Positions 57,332 to 64,000 of a stretch of DNA of 64,000 nt are shown here, piece after piece. The position numbers were made by a program, and so were the translations under genes. Location of the stretch: contig NZ_JOFS01000032.1 in the NCBI RefSeq assembly GCF_000719285.1, positions 1 to 64,000 on the forward strand, given 5' to 3'. This stretch comes from Streptomyces bicolor. GTDB lineage: Bacteria > Actinomycetota > Actinomycetes > Streptomycetales > Streptomycetaceae. Within the stretch, counting starts at the first letter, position 1. The number at the start of each line of letters is the position of its first letter. The notes beneath the pieces were generated by a model. The model saw only the letters and a program-made list of their open reading frames with translations. It was not told the origin of the DNA and ran no database searches.

Positions 57332-58741
57332 ATGTTCCAGAACGCCGACGAGGCCAAGAAGTTCATCGCGGACGAGGACGTCAAGTTCGTCGACGTCCGG
57401 TTCTGCGACCTGCCGGGCGTCATGCAGCACTTCACGGTGCCCGTCGAGGCGTTCGACCCGGACGAGGAGCTCGCCTTCGACGGATCGTCGATCCGCGGCT
57501 TCCAGGCGATCCACGAGTCCGACATGGCGCTCCGTGCCGACCTGTCGACGGCGCGTGTCGACCCCTTCCGCCGTGACAAGACGCTCAACGTCAACTTCTT
57601 CATCCACGACCCGATCACGGGCGAGCAGTACTCCCGTGACCCGCGCAACGTGGCCAAGAAGGCCGAGGCCTACCTCGCGTCGACCGGTATCGCGGACACC
57701 GCGTACTTCGGTCCGGAGGCCGAGTTCTACGTCTTCGACAGCGTGCGTTTCGCCACGTCGTCGAACGAGTCCTTCTACCACATCGACTCCGAGGCGGGCG
57801 CCTGGAACACCGGTGCCCTCGAGGACAACCGTGGTTACAAGGTCCGCTACAAGGGCGGTTACTTCCCGGTCCCGCCGGTCGACCACTTCGCCGACCTGCG
57901 TGCCGAGATCTCCCTGGAGCTGGACCGGGCCGGTCTGAAGGTCGAGCGCCAGCACCACGAGGTGGGCACCGCCGGCCAGGCCGAGATCAACTACAAGTTC
58001 AACACGCTGCTCGCGGCCGCCGACGACCTGCAGCTCTTCAAGTACATCGTGAAGAACGTCGCCTGGCGCAACGGCAAGACCGCGACCTTCATGCCGAAGC
58101 CGATCTTCGGTGACAACGGCTCGGGCATGCACGTCCACCAGTCGCTGTGGACCGGCGGCCAGCCGCTCTTCTACGACGAGGCCGGCTACGCGGGCCTGTC
58201 GGACACCGCCCGCTACTACATCGGCGGCATCCTCAAGCACGCCCCGTCGCTGCTCGCCTTCACCAACCCGACGGTGAACTCCTACCACCGTCTGGTCCCG
58301 GGCTTCGAGGCCCCGATCAACCTGGTGTACTCGCAGCGCAACCGCTCCGCCGCGATGCGTATCCCGATCACGGGCTCCAACCCGAAGGCCAAGCGCGTCG
58401 AGTTCCGCGCGCCCGACTCCTCCGGTAACCCGTACCTGGCCTTCTCGGCCCTGCTGCTCGCGGGCCTGGACGGCATCAAGAACAAGATCGAGCCGGCCGA
58501 GCCGATCGACAAGGACCTCTACGAGCTGGCTCCCGAGGAGCACGCGGGCGTCGCGCAGGTCCCGACCTCGCTCCCGGCCGTCCTCGACTCCCTCGAGGCC
58601 GACCACGAGTTCCTCCTCCAGGGCGACGTCTTCACGCCGGACCTGATCGAGACGTGGATCGACTACAAGCGCACGAACGAGATCGCCCCGCTGCAGCTGC
58701 GTCCGCACCCGCACGAGTTCGAGCTCTACTTCGACGTGTGA
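57332..58741 (+). CDS. glnA: Glutamine synthetase type I
   Basis: A 469-aa dodecameric GSI enzyme assimilating ammonium into glutamine. Signatures are DGSSIRGF, the metal glutamates in [15 protein letters not shown]-region [33 protein letters not shown] and the adenylylation-loop Tyr in [10 protein letters not shown], so post-translational control by adenylyltransferase is likely. AGGAGGAGCTGG precedes the ATG. A tandem GlnR box lies 100 bp upstream. It is the mycobacterial glnA1 counterpart by position. Confidence 0.98.
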   Translation: MFQNADEAKKFIADEDVKFVDVRFCDLPGVMQHFTVPVEAFDPDEELAFDGSSIRGFQAIHESDMALRADLSTARVDPFRRDKTLNVNFFIHDPITGEQYSRDPRNVAKKAEAYLASTGIADTAYFGPEAEFYVFDSVRFATSSNESFYHIDSEAGAWNTGALEDNRGYKVRYKGGYFPVPPVDHFADLRAEISLELDRAGLKVERQHHEVGTAGQAEINYKFNTLLAAADDLQLFKYIVKNVAWRNGKTATFMPKPIFGDNGSGMHVHQSLWTGGQPLFYDEAGYAGLSDTARYYIGGILKHAPSLLAFTNPTVNSYHRLVPGFEAPINLVYSQRNRSAAMRIPITGSNPKAKRVEFRAPDSSGNPYLAFSALLLAGLDGIKNKIEPAEPIDKDLYELAPEEHAGVAQVPTSLPAVLDSLEADHEFLLQGDVFTPDLIETWIDYKRTNEIAPLQLRPHPHEFELYFDV

Positions 58742-58774
58742 TCGACGCCTGACAGGCGCCTGAGCAAGGCCTAG

Positions 58775-58817
58775 CGCCCGCGCCCCCGCTGTTGTACCGA
58801 CAGCGGGGGCGCGGGCG
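58775..58817 (+). terminator. Strong hairpin terminator after glnA
   Basis: A perfect 18-bp stem (58775-58792 with 58800-58817) with a 7-base loop, 33 bases after the stop. Confidence 0.87.
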
Positions 58818-58859
58818 TATGTTCTATTCTGCCGATGAGACGACACGGGGGTTGACGGG

Positions 58860-59129
58860 ATGCCGGAGCGGCACGAACACGACGATCAGGAGCGCGAGTT
58901 CGACCTGAGGTGGGCGGACGACGCCGAGCACAAGGAGCCCTCGGCGCGGGCCCGTATGCTCGCCGCACGCTGGAAGGAGAACCCGCCCGGCCCGGTGCCG
59001 TTCCGGCCCGAGCCCGATCATGTGACCCGGCGGCAGCGCCGCTCGGGCTGGGTCTCCACGGTGGTCGTGCTGGGCTGTGTGGCGGCGGTGATCGTGCTGC
59101 TCGGGTACATCAACTTCCGCACCTACTAG
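58860..59129 (+). CDS. Small tail-anchored membrane protein, 89 aa
   Basis: An 89-aa protein with a charged acidic/basic cytoplasmic part (REFDLRWADDAEHKEPSA, RMLAARWKENPPGPVPFRP) and one C-terminal helix (STVVVLGCVAAVIVLLGYI) ending INFRTY. A TATTCT hexamer about 30 bases upstream could be its -10. Such an arrangement suggests a tail-anchored inner-membrane protein. The conserved WKENPP core looks like a small streptomycete family, but I cannot name it. It follows the glnA terminator. Confidence 0.72.
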   Translation: MPERHEHDDQEREFDLRWADDAEHKEPSARARMLAARWKENPPGPVPFRPEPDHVTRRQRRSGWVSTVVVLGCVAAVIVLLGYINFRTY

Positions 59130-59235
59130 CCCGGGATCTTTGCTGGTCCTAGGGCCGATCACGACCCGTTCATGGGCGGCGCCGGGTGCACACTGGGCAG
59201 TGGGACGAGTGCCTGAGTGCGCGGGGTGGTGCGAT

Positions 59236-60153
59236 ATGCGGAGCCGCTTCCGGAGTGACCGGCGGTTGACCGCCCGGATGGGTGTCACGCTGTTTCTGCT
59301 CGGGTTGTTGTACGTGGGGTTCGTCGCCGCGTTGATCGTGTTGCTGAAGTCCTGGGTGCTGGTCGTCGTGGTGGCGGCGGGGCTGCTGGGGGCCCAGTAC
59401 TGGTTCTCGGACCGGGTGGCGCTGTTCGCGATGCGTGGGCGGGTCGTGGAGCGGGAGGAGTATCCCGAGCTGCACGGGGTCGTCGACCGGTTGTGCGCCA
59501 TCGCCGACATGCCCAAGCCGGTCGTCGCCGTGTCGGACATGGAGATGCCGAACGCGTTCGCCACCGGGCGGAATCCCGATCATGCGGTGGTCTGTGTGAC
59601 CACGGGGCTGCTGCGCCGGCTGGAGCCGGACGAGCTGGAGGGCGTCCTCGCGCACGAGCTGTCGCATGTGGCGCACAAGGACGTCGCCGTGATCACGGTC
59701 GCGTCGTTCCTCGGTGTGATCGCGGGGCTGATCGTGCGGTTCGCCTTCTATTCGCAGCTCTTCGGCGGCGGGCGCCGGGACCAGAACACCGCCGTCGTCT
59801 TCGCCGCCGTGATCGGCGTGTCGGCGGCCGTGTACGCGCTCAGCTTCCTGCTGATCCGGGCCCTGTCCCGGTACCGGGAACTGGCTGCCGACCGGGCCGC
59901 GGCGCTGCTCACCGGGCGGCCCTCGGTGCTGGCCTCCGCGCTCACCAAGGTGTCCGGCGACATCGCCCGGATCCCGACCAAGGACCTGCGCACCGCACAG
60001 GCCTTCAACGCCTTCTACTTCACTCCGGCACTGGGCCGCGAGCCCAGCGTCGCGCAGCTCTTCTCCACTCACCCGAGCCTCGAGCAGCGGCTCGAACAAC
60101 TGGGGCGGATCTCCGCCGAGTTGGGCGAGGCGACGGCTCCGGGAGGGGCGTGA
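59236..60153 (+). CDS. htpX: HtpX-like membrane zinc metalloprotease (M48)
   Basis: A 305-aa integral membrane protease. Two N-terminal helices (LFLLGLLYVGFVAALIVLL begins at about 17) lead to the zinc site HELSHVAHKD with a downstream Glu in RYRELAADRAAALL; further helices lie at about 155 and 195. It degrades damaged membrane proteins. ATG at 59236 is chosen because MRSRFRSDRRLTARMG is the family start. The stop TGA is 2 bases before the PspAB start, so the two genes are probably cotranscribed. Confidence 0.92.
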   Translation: MRSRFRSDRRLTARMGVTLFLLGLLYVGFVAALIVLLKSWVLVVVVAAGLLGAQYWFSDRVALFAMRGRVVEREEYPELHGVVDRLCAIADMPKPVVAVSDMEMPNAFATGRNPDHAVVCVTTGLLRRLEPDELEGVLAHELSHVAHKDVAVITVASFLGVIAGLIVRFAFYSQLFGGGRRDQNTAVVFAAVIGVSAAVYALSFLLIRALSRYRELAADRAAALLTGRPSVLASALTKVSGDIARIPTKDLRTAQAFNAFYFTPALGREPSVAQLFSTHPSLEQRLEQLGRISAELGEATAPGGA

Positions 60154-60155
60154 AC

Positions 60156-60743
60156 ATGGGGCTGCTGGACATTCTGCTCGGTCGTACCAAGCCGGTCGCG
60201 CCCGATCTCGACCAGCTCTTCGCGCTGCCGTCGGCGGCGGTGACGCTGGAGGCGGCGGCCGGGTTCCGGCCGACCGGGAGCGGGGCGGTGTGCTTCGCCG
60301 CCGTCGAGGGCGCGGCGTTCGAGCAGACCCACCGCGAGGTCCAGGCGCTGCTCGACGCGGACACCGAGCGCGAGGGCCGGCCGGTTGAGCTGACCAGGGA
60401 CGGCTACGGCTACTCCTGGCTGGTCTCCCGGCGCACCCCGAACCAGCTGCCGGAGCTGGTCAACGACCTGCACGCGGTGAACAGCGCGATGGAGGTGAAC
60501 GGCTTCGGGCCGCAGTTGCTGTGCTCGCTGGCCGGATTCGAGGACGAGCGACAGGGCAGACGGCTCGCGCTCGTGTATCTCTACAAACGCGGAACCTTCT
60601 ATCCCTTCGCGCCCGTGCCCGGCACGGCGGAACGCCGCGACAACCCGCTCGAGCTGCGCGTGAAGGCGGCTCTCGCGGACGACCTGCGGATCGAGCAGGA
60701 CCTGAACCGCTGGTTCCCGGTGTGGGGTGCCCCCGGCCTGTGA
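60156..60743 (+). CDS. pspAB: PspA-associated protein PspAB
   Basis: A soluble 195-aa protein beginning MGLLDILLGRTKPVAPDLDQ, with RTPNQLPELVNDLHAVNSAM and FEDERQGRRLALVYLYKRGTF, the profile of the PspAB family that joins PspA-based envelope-stress systems. The ATG follows GGGAGGGG by 7 bases; the GTG two codons earlier overlaps the htpX stop but sits too close to that ribosome site. Its pairing with the HtpX protease suggests action on membrane quality control together with PspA and PspAA. Confidence 0.85.
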   Translation: MGLLDILLGRTKPVAPDLDQLFALPSAAVTLEAAAGFRPTGSGAVCFAAVEGAAFEQTHREVQALLDADTEREGRPVELTRDGYGYSWLVSRRTPNQLPELVNDLHAVNSAMEVNGFGPQLLCSLAGFEDERQGRRLALVYLYKRGTFYPFAPVPGTAERRDNPLELRVKAALADDLRIEQDLNRWFPVWGAPGL

Positions 60744-60782
60744 CCGGAGGCACCGCACGGGCTACCACCGGAGGCGGTGGTG

Positions 60783-61070
60783 TCAGCCGCTCTTCTCGCG
60801 CTCCTGACGACGGGACTCCAGGGGACGCTCGCGGCGGTAGCGGCGCTCCCACTTGGCCTGCATGTCACGGCGGTCGCGGTAGGCGCGGTAGTCCGAGGGC
60901 ATGGATCCTCCCGACGAGGACCCTCCCCCGGCTCCACCGCTCGGCGCGGAGGAGCCCCGGCCGTACTGCAGGTACAGGAACAGCACGGCGACGGCGGCCA
61001 GCCAGTAGAGGTGGTTTCCGAATCCTAAGATCACCAGGACGACAGTCCCGGACATGACGATGGTGCCCAT
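60783..61070 (-). CDS. Small membrane protein, 95 aa
   Basis: A 95-aa protein with one N-terminal membrane region (VVLVILGFGNHLYWLAAVAV), a Gly/Ser-rich linker and a very charged Arg/Glu-rich C-terminus (YRAYRDRRDMQAKWERRYRR). GGAGG lies 6 bases before the ATG at 61070; an in-frame GTG directly upstream is too near. It converges with pspAB. No known family; the function is unknown. Confidence 0.7.
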   Translation of the reverse strand: MGTIVMSGTVVLVILGFGNHLYWLAAVAVLFLYLQYGRGSSAPSGGAGGGSSSGGSMPSDYRAYRDRRDMQAKWERRYRRERPLESRRQEREKSG

Positions 61071-61109
61071 CACGGGCCTCCGTTGAGCGTGGGTTGTATC
61101 TGGATCTGG

Positions 61110-61175
61110 ATCTGGAGCGGTGATCGTTGATCGGTGATCGCGGTGATCGGTGATCGCGGTGATAGCGGTGATCGA
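61110..61175. repeat. GATC/GGTGATCG microsatellite
   Basis: Irregular repeats of CGGTGATCG and GTTGATCG fill about 65 bases in the 297-bp gap between the divergent small membrane-protein gene and the hydrolase fusion. Otherwise the gap shows no gene. Confidence 0.75.
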
Positions 61176-61367
61176 TGTCCCGACGGGGCGCTGGGGAAGG
61201 GCGACCGTCCGTCGGTGCGTAGAGAGTAGCCCCGGGTCCGCAGGGTTACCCCCGTCCTGCGAAAAGCGGCGTGAGCAGCTCCGTTACGCGTGTCCAGGGT
61301 AGGGATCCGGTCACTCGGCGCGCATCTCCTTTTCCCGTGACCCGAGCGCCGTGAATGAATGAGGGGC

Positions 61368-63014
61368 ATGACCGAGTTCTCGTCCTTCACTTACGCCCAC
61401 GATGGTGAACTGCTCAGCGGGGTGTACGGCGGTGACGCCGGCGGCCCGGACACGGCCACCGTCGTTCTGCTGCACGGCGCCGGCATCGGCAACAAGGAAC
61501 GGCTGCTCCCGCTGCTCGCCGAGTTCGTGTCCCGCGGCTGCCGTGGGCTCGCCTTCGACTTCTCGGGGCACGGCGAAAGCACGGGCGCGCTGCGGGAGTT
61601 GAGCCTGCGGCGGCGCTACGAGCAGGCCGTCGCCGTCATCGACGCGCGCGTGCCGACGGACGGCCCGCTGATCCTGGTCGGCTTCAGCATGAGCGGGCAG
61701 ACGGTGGCGGACCTCGTGGGGCATTACGGGGAGCGCGTGGCGGCGATCGGGCTGTGCGCCCCGGCGGTGTACACGCACGAGGCCTGGGATGTGCCCTTCG
61801 GAGACGGGGACGGGCGGTTCAGCCGGATCATCCGCAGGCCGGACGGGTGGCGTGGGGCGCCCGCGCTGGATGTGTTGCGGGCGTACGAGGGGCGGGCGGT
61901 GCTCGCGGTGCCGGGGACGGACGCGATCATTCCGACGGCCGTGACGCAGGCCGTGCAGGACTCGCTGGCAGCCCGCGCGCAGTTCACGCGGTTCGATGTG
62001 CCGGACGCGGAGCACATGCTGGGGCTGTGGTTCCAGGAACACGCCGAGGACCGGCGGGAGTTCGTGACCGCGGTCCTTACCGGCCTGGGTGACCGGGGAT
62101 GGACGGCCACCCGGTCGTGGCTGGCCAAGCAGCTGCCGGAGGGGCGGACGGTGACCGCCACCGCCTTCGCGCAGGGCGGTTGGAGCTCACAGCTGCGGCG
62201 GCTCACCCTCGACGACGGCACGCGGCTCGCGCTGCGCACCTTCGTGAAGCCCTTCTTCCGCCGGCACGCACCCGGCCTGCTGACGCGCGAGGCGTCGGTC
62301 CTCACCCTGCTCGCCGCCCAGCAGGCCGTACCGGCACCCCGGTTGATCGCCGTCGACGCCACGGCCGAGCACTGCGACCATCCCTCGCTGCTGATGTCTC
62401 TGCTGCCGGGCCGCGTGCGGGTCGACGAGGTCGCCGAGGAGGATCTGGACCGTCGCATGGATCTGCTCGCCGCTCAACTCGCCGCGATCCACACGGTCGT
62501 ACCGGACGAGCGCCCGCGGACGTACCAGGCGTGGACGTCTGCCGAGTGGGTACGGACGCCGGGCGGCCCGCTCTGGGAACGGGCCGTGGAGGTGATCCGC
62601 CGTGATCCCCCGGCATACGAAGGCTGTTTCCTGCACCGGGACTTCCACCCGGGGAACGTGCTGTTCAGCGGCGAGGGCGCCCAGTTGCGGATCAGCGGTG
62701 TCGTCGACTGGGTGGAGACGTCGTGGGGCCCGGCCGACCTGGACGTCGCCCACTGTTCAACGGCACTGGCACTGCTGCACGGCCCGGAGCACGGACTCGG
62801 CTTCCGCGCGCGGTACGAGGCGCACGGCGGACGCCGACTCGCCGACTCCGCCGACCACTTGTACTGGCGGCTGCTCGACGCCCTCGCCTACTCCCCCGAC
62901 GCGGCGAAGCTCGCCGGGCCGTGGCGTGAGCTGGGGCGGACGGATCTGACGCCGGAGGTGCTGGGCGGGCGGTTGGCGGAGTATGTGGCGGGGTTGCTGG
63001 AGTTGTACGGCTGA
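61368..63014 (+). CDS. Alpha/beta-hydrolase fused to an APH-like phosphotransferase
   Basis: A 548-aa bifunctional protein. Residues 1-230 are an alpha/beta hydrolase: HGAG oxyanion loop, nucleophile Ser in GFSMSGQ, acid in PGTDAIIP and His in DAEHMLG. Residues ~255-548 are an aminoglycoside-phosphotransferase-like kinase: FLHRDFHPGNVLF catalytic loop (HxDxxxxN) and SGVVDWVETSWGPADLDVAH in place of the DFG region. Such kinases act on small alcohols, antibiotics or macrolides. The pair may hydrolyse and then phosphorylate one xenobiotic or sugar ester. ATG at 61368 is used; an ATG three codons earlier is possible. Confidence 0.88.
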   Translation: MTEFSSFTYAHDGELLSGVYGGDAGGPDTATVVLLHGAGIGNKERLLPLLAEFVSRGCRGLAFDFSGHGESTGALRELSLRRRYEQAVAVIDARVPTDGPLILVGFSMSGQTVADLVGHYGERVAAIGLCAPAVYTHEAWDVPFGDGDGRFSRIIRRPDGWRGAPALDVLRAYEGRAVLAVPGTDAIIPTAVTQAVQDSLAARAQFTRFDVPDAEHMLGLWFQEHAEDRREFVTAVLTGLGDRGWTATRSWLAKQLPEGRTVTATAFAQGGWSSQLRRLTLDDGTRLALRTFVKPFFRRHAPGLLTREASVLTLLAAQQAVPAPRLIAVDATAEHCDHPSLLMSLLPGRVRVDEVAEEDLDRRMDLLAAQLAAIHTVVPDERPRTYQAWTSAEWVRTPGGPLWERAVEVIRRDPPAYEGCFLHRDFHPGNVLFSGEGAQLRISGVVDWVETSWGPADLDVAHCSTALALLHGPEHGLGFRARYEAHGGRRLADSADHLYWRLLDALAYSPDAAKLAGPWRELGRTDLTPEVLGGRLAEYVAGLLELYG

Positions 63015-63045
63015 CGGGACATCGGAGCCGTACGGTTGACGCCGG

Positions 63046-64000
63046 TCAGACCCCGGGCTCGGCCCTGATCACCCCGGCCGCGACGGCCGCGCCCAGCGAC
63101 GCGTGGTCGGCGGTGGTCTGGTCGGCGTAGGACAGGGCGAAGTCGGTGACCGCGTGGTCGAAGGTGTCGGCCTTGCCCAGATAGCCCGCGATGGCGATGC
63201 GGTCGCCGGAGCGGGCGTGGGCCCGGGCGAGGGCGGTGCCGCACAGGCGGGCGTAGGAGCGGAGGTCGTCGGGGCTCATCCCGGCGATGTCCGCGGAGCC
63301 CTTCATGTCACGCAGCTGACGCCAGTAGAAGGCGCGGCCCTCCGGCCCGGACATCCAGCCGAGGAAGACGTCACTGGCGGCCTGCAACTGCCGCTGGCCC
63401 GCGACGACGCGATGGCCGGGGTGGGTGTACGGCCCGGTCGGCAGATACTCCTCCAGTACGGACTGCCGCGCCTCCTTGATCTGCAGGAACAGCGGGTCGT
63501 CGGCGTCCCGTCCGGCGAGCAGCACGATGAAGCAGCGCAGGCCGACGCTGCCGACGCCGACGACCTTGCGGGCGGCATCGACGAAGCGGTAGCGGTCGAG
63601 GAGCAGGCGGCGCTCCTCGGAAAGGGTCGAGCGGTAGTCGCTGAAGATCTTGCGCAGGGAGGCAACGTCGGAGGTGCCCGCGGGTTCGAGCAGTGGCGGG
63701 TCGTGGACGATGCGGCGGCGCCCGTCGACCACTTCGGTGAGCTTGCCGTAGGCCTGCAGGCTGGTGCGGCGGCGGGCCCGGCCGAGGGTGGCCTCGACGC
63801 GGCGGCGGTCACGGGAGGAGCGGACCAGTGGCAGGAGCTCGGCGGCGTCGATGCGCGTGTACCAGACGTCGAGCTCGCCGAGCCGGGCCAGTCTCCGGAT
63901 GGCCGTGCGGTACGCGGCCACGGCCTCCCGGGTCGCGCGGCGGACCTTGGCCTCCGGGTGGCCGTTCTCGCGGGCGGCCACGGCGACGGAGGCGGCGAGC
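63046..64000 (-). CDS. DUF2252 protein, C-terminal part (runs off the window)
   Basis: The frame is open to the right edge, so the start lies outside. The visible ~318 residues match DUF2252: LGELDVWYTR, ARRRTSLQAYGKL, ARKVVGVGSVGLRCFIVLL, LFLQIKEARQSVLEEYL, RVVAGQRQLQAASDVFLGW and a C-terminal DFALSYADQTTADH. These proteins have a protein-kinase-like fold predicted from KVVGVGSVG and QIKEAR segments, and unknown function. It converges with the hydrolase-phosphotransferase gene. Confidence 0.9.
   Translation of the reverse strand, partial: LAASVAVAARENGHPEAKVRRATREAVAAYRTAIRRLARLGELDVWYTRIDAAELLPLVRSSRDRRRVEATLGRARRRTSLQAYGKLTEVVDGRRRIVHDPPLLEPAGTSDVASLRKIFSDYRSTLSEERRLLLDRYRFVDAARKVVGVGSVGLRCFIVLLAGRDADDPLFLQIKEARQSVLEEYLPTGPYTHPGHRVVAGQRQLQAASDVFLGWMSGPEGRAFYWRQLRDMKGSADIAGMSPDDLRSYARLCGTALARAHARSGDRIAIAGYLGKADTFDHAVTDFALSYADQTTADHASLGAAVAAGVIRAEPGV

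Overview
This is a high-GC chromosomal core segment from a Streptomyces or close relative. Evidence: GTG starts are frequent, G/C dominates third codon positions, many genes look leaderless, gene families are typically streptomycete (NsdA-like regulator, the small GlnR-linked protein, PspAA/PspAB, WYL and DUF4240 proteins), and intergenic repeats of streptomycete type occur. No rRNA, tRNA, CRISPR array, phage or intact insertion sequence was seen. From memory, the backbone follows the Mycobacterium tuberculosis Rv2200c-Rv2220 order: ctaC, adenosine kinase, HesB/ErpA, the DUF3043 protein, cobT, cobS, aminopeptidase, E2 acyltransferase, TIGR01777 epimerase, lipB, lipA, DUF4191, RDD and glnA. Lineage-specific genes are inserted between these.

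Layout. 0-4 kb: start of ctaD and all of ctaC (minus), a cysteine desulfurase-TusA fusion (plus), an AdoK-like kinase (minus). 4-9 kb: a small protein, a large anchored membrane protein, erpA (minus), nadA (plus) with operator-like repeats and a leader ORF, and a PQQ-propeller gene remnant. 8.7-15.3 kb, all minus: pspA, pspAA, then histidine kinase, response regulator and RND exporter. 15.5-18.6 kb: DUF3043 protein, a methyltransferase with an apparent CTG start, a MITE-like element, an HtrA-like lipoprotein protease, a small conserved protein. 18.7-24.6 kb: cobalamin lower-ligand genes (a PhnP-like-CobU fusion, cobT, cobS) interleaved with a methyltransferase and two membrane proteins. 24.6-26.4 kb: a Ser/Thr kinase fused to a GH114-like domain.

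26.7-41.7 kb is central carbon metabolism: pepA, lpdA, sucB (two lipoyl domains) and a GntR regulator. A three-gene insertion follows (giant P-type ATPase, 43-aa hydrophobic microprotein, 161-aa membrane protein with a His cluster), then aceE. 41.7-53 kb: WYL regulator, DUF4240 protein, small secreted protein, FemX-like transferase, a repeat-rich intergenic region, a PGRP amidase-like protein, a MarP-like protease, GNAT, TIGR01777 epimerase, FAD oxidoreductase and NsdA-like regulator. 53-58.7 kb: lipB, lipA, a GlnR-linked small ORF, DUF4191, RDD and glnA. 58.8-64 kb: a small membrane protein, htpX-pspAB, a small membrane protein, an alpha/beta-hydrolase-phosphotransferase fusion, and part of a DUF2252 gene.

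Functional threads: lipoate made by LipB/LipA serves SucB and the E1-E2-E3 complexes encoded here (aceE, sucB, lpdA). GlnR boxes tie the small ORF to glnA. ErpA, NadA and LipA are iron-sulfur linked. PspA/PspAA, HtpX/PspAB and the two-component-RND operon suggest envelope-stress functions. The features most worth follow-up are the ATPase trio, the kinase-GH114 fusion, the hydrolase-phosphotransferase fusion, the nadA leader/operator region and the MITE-like element.
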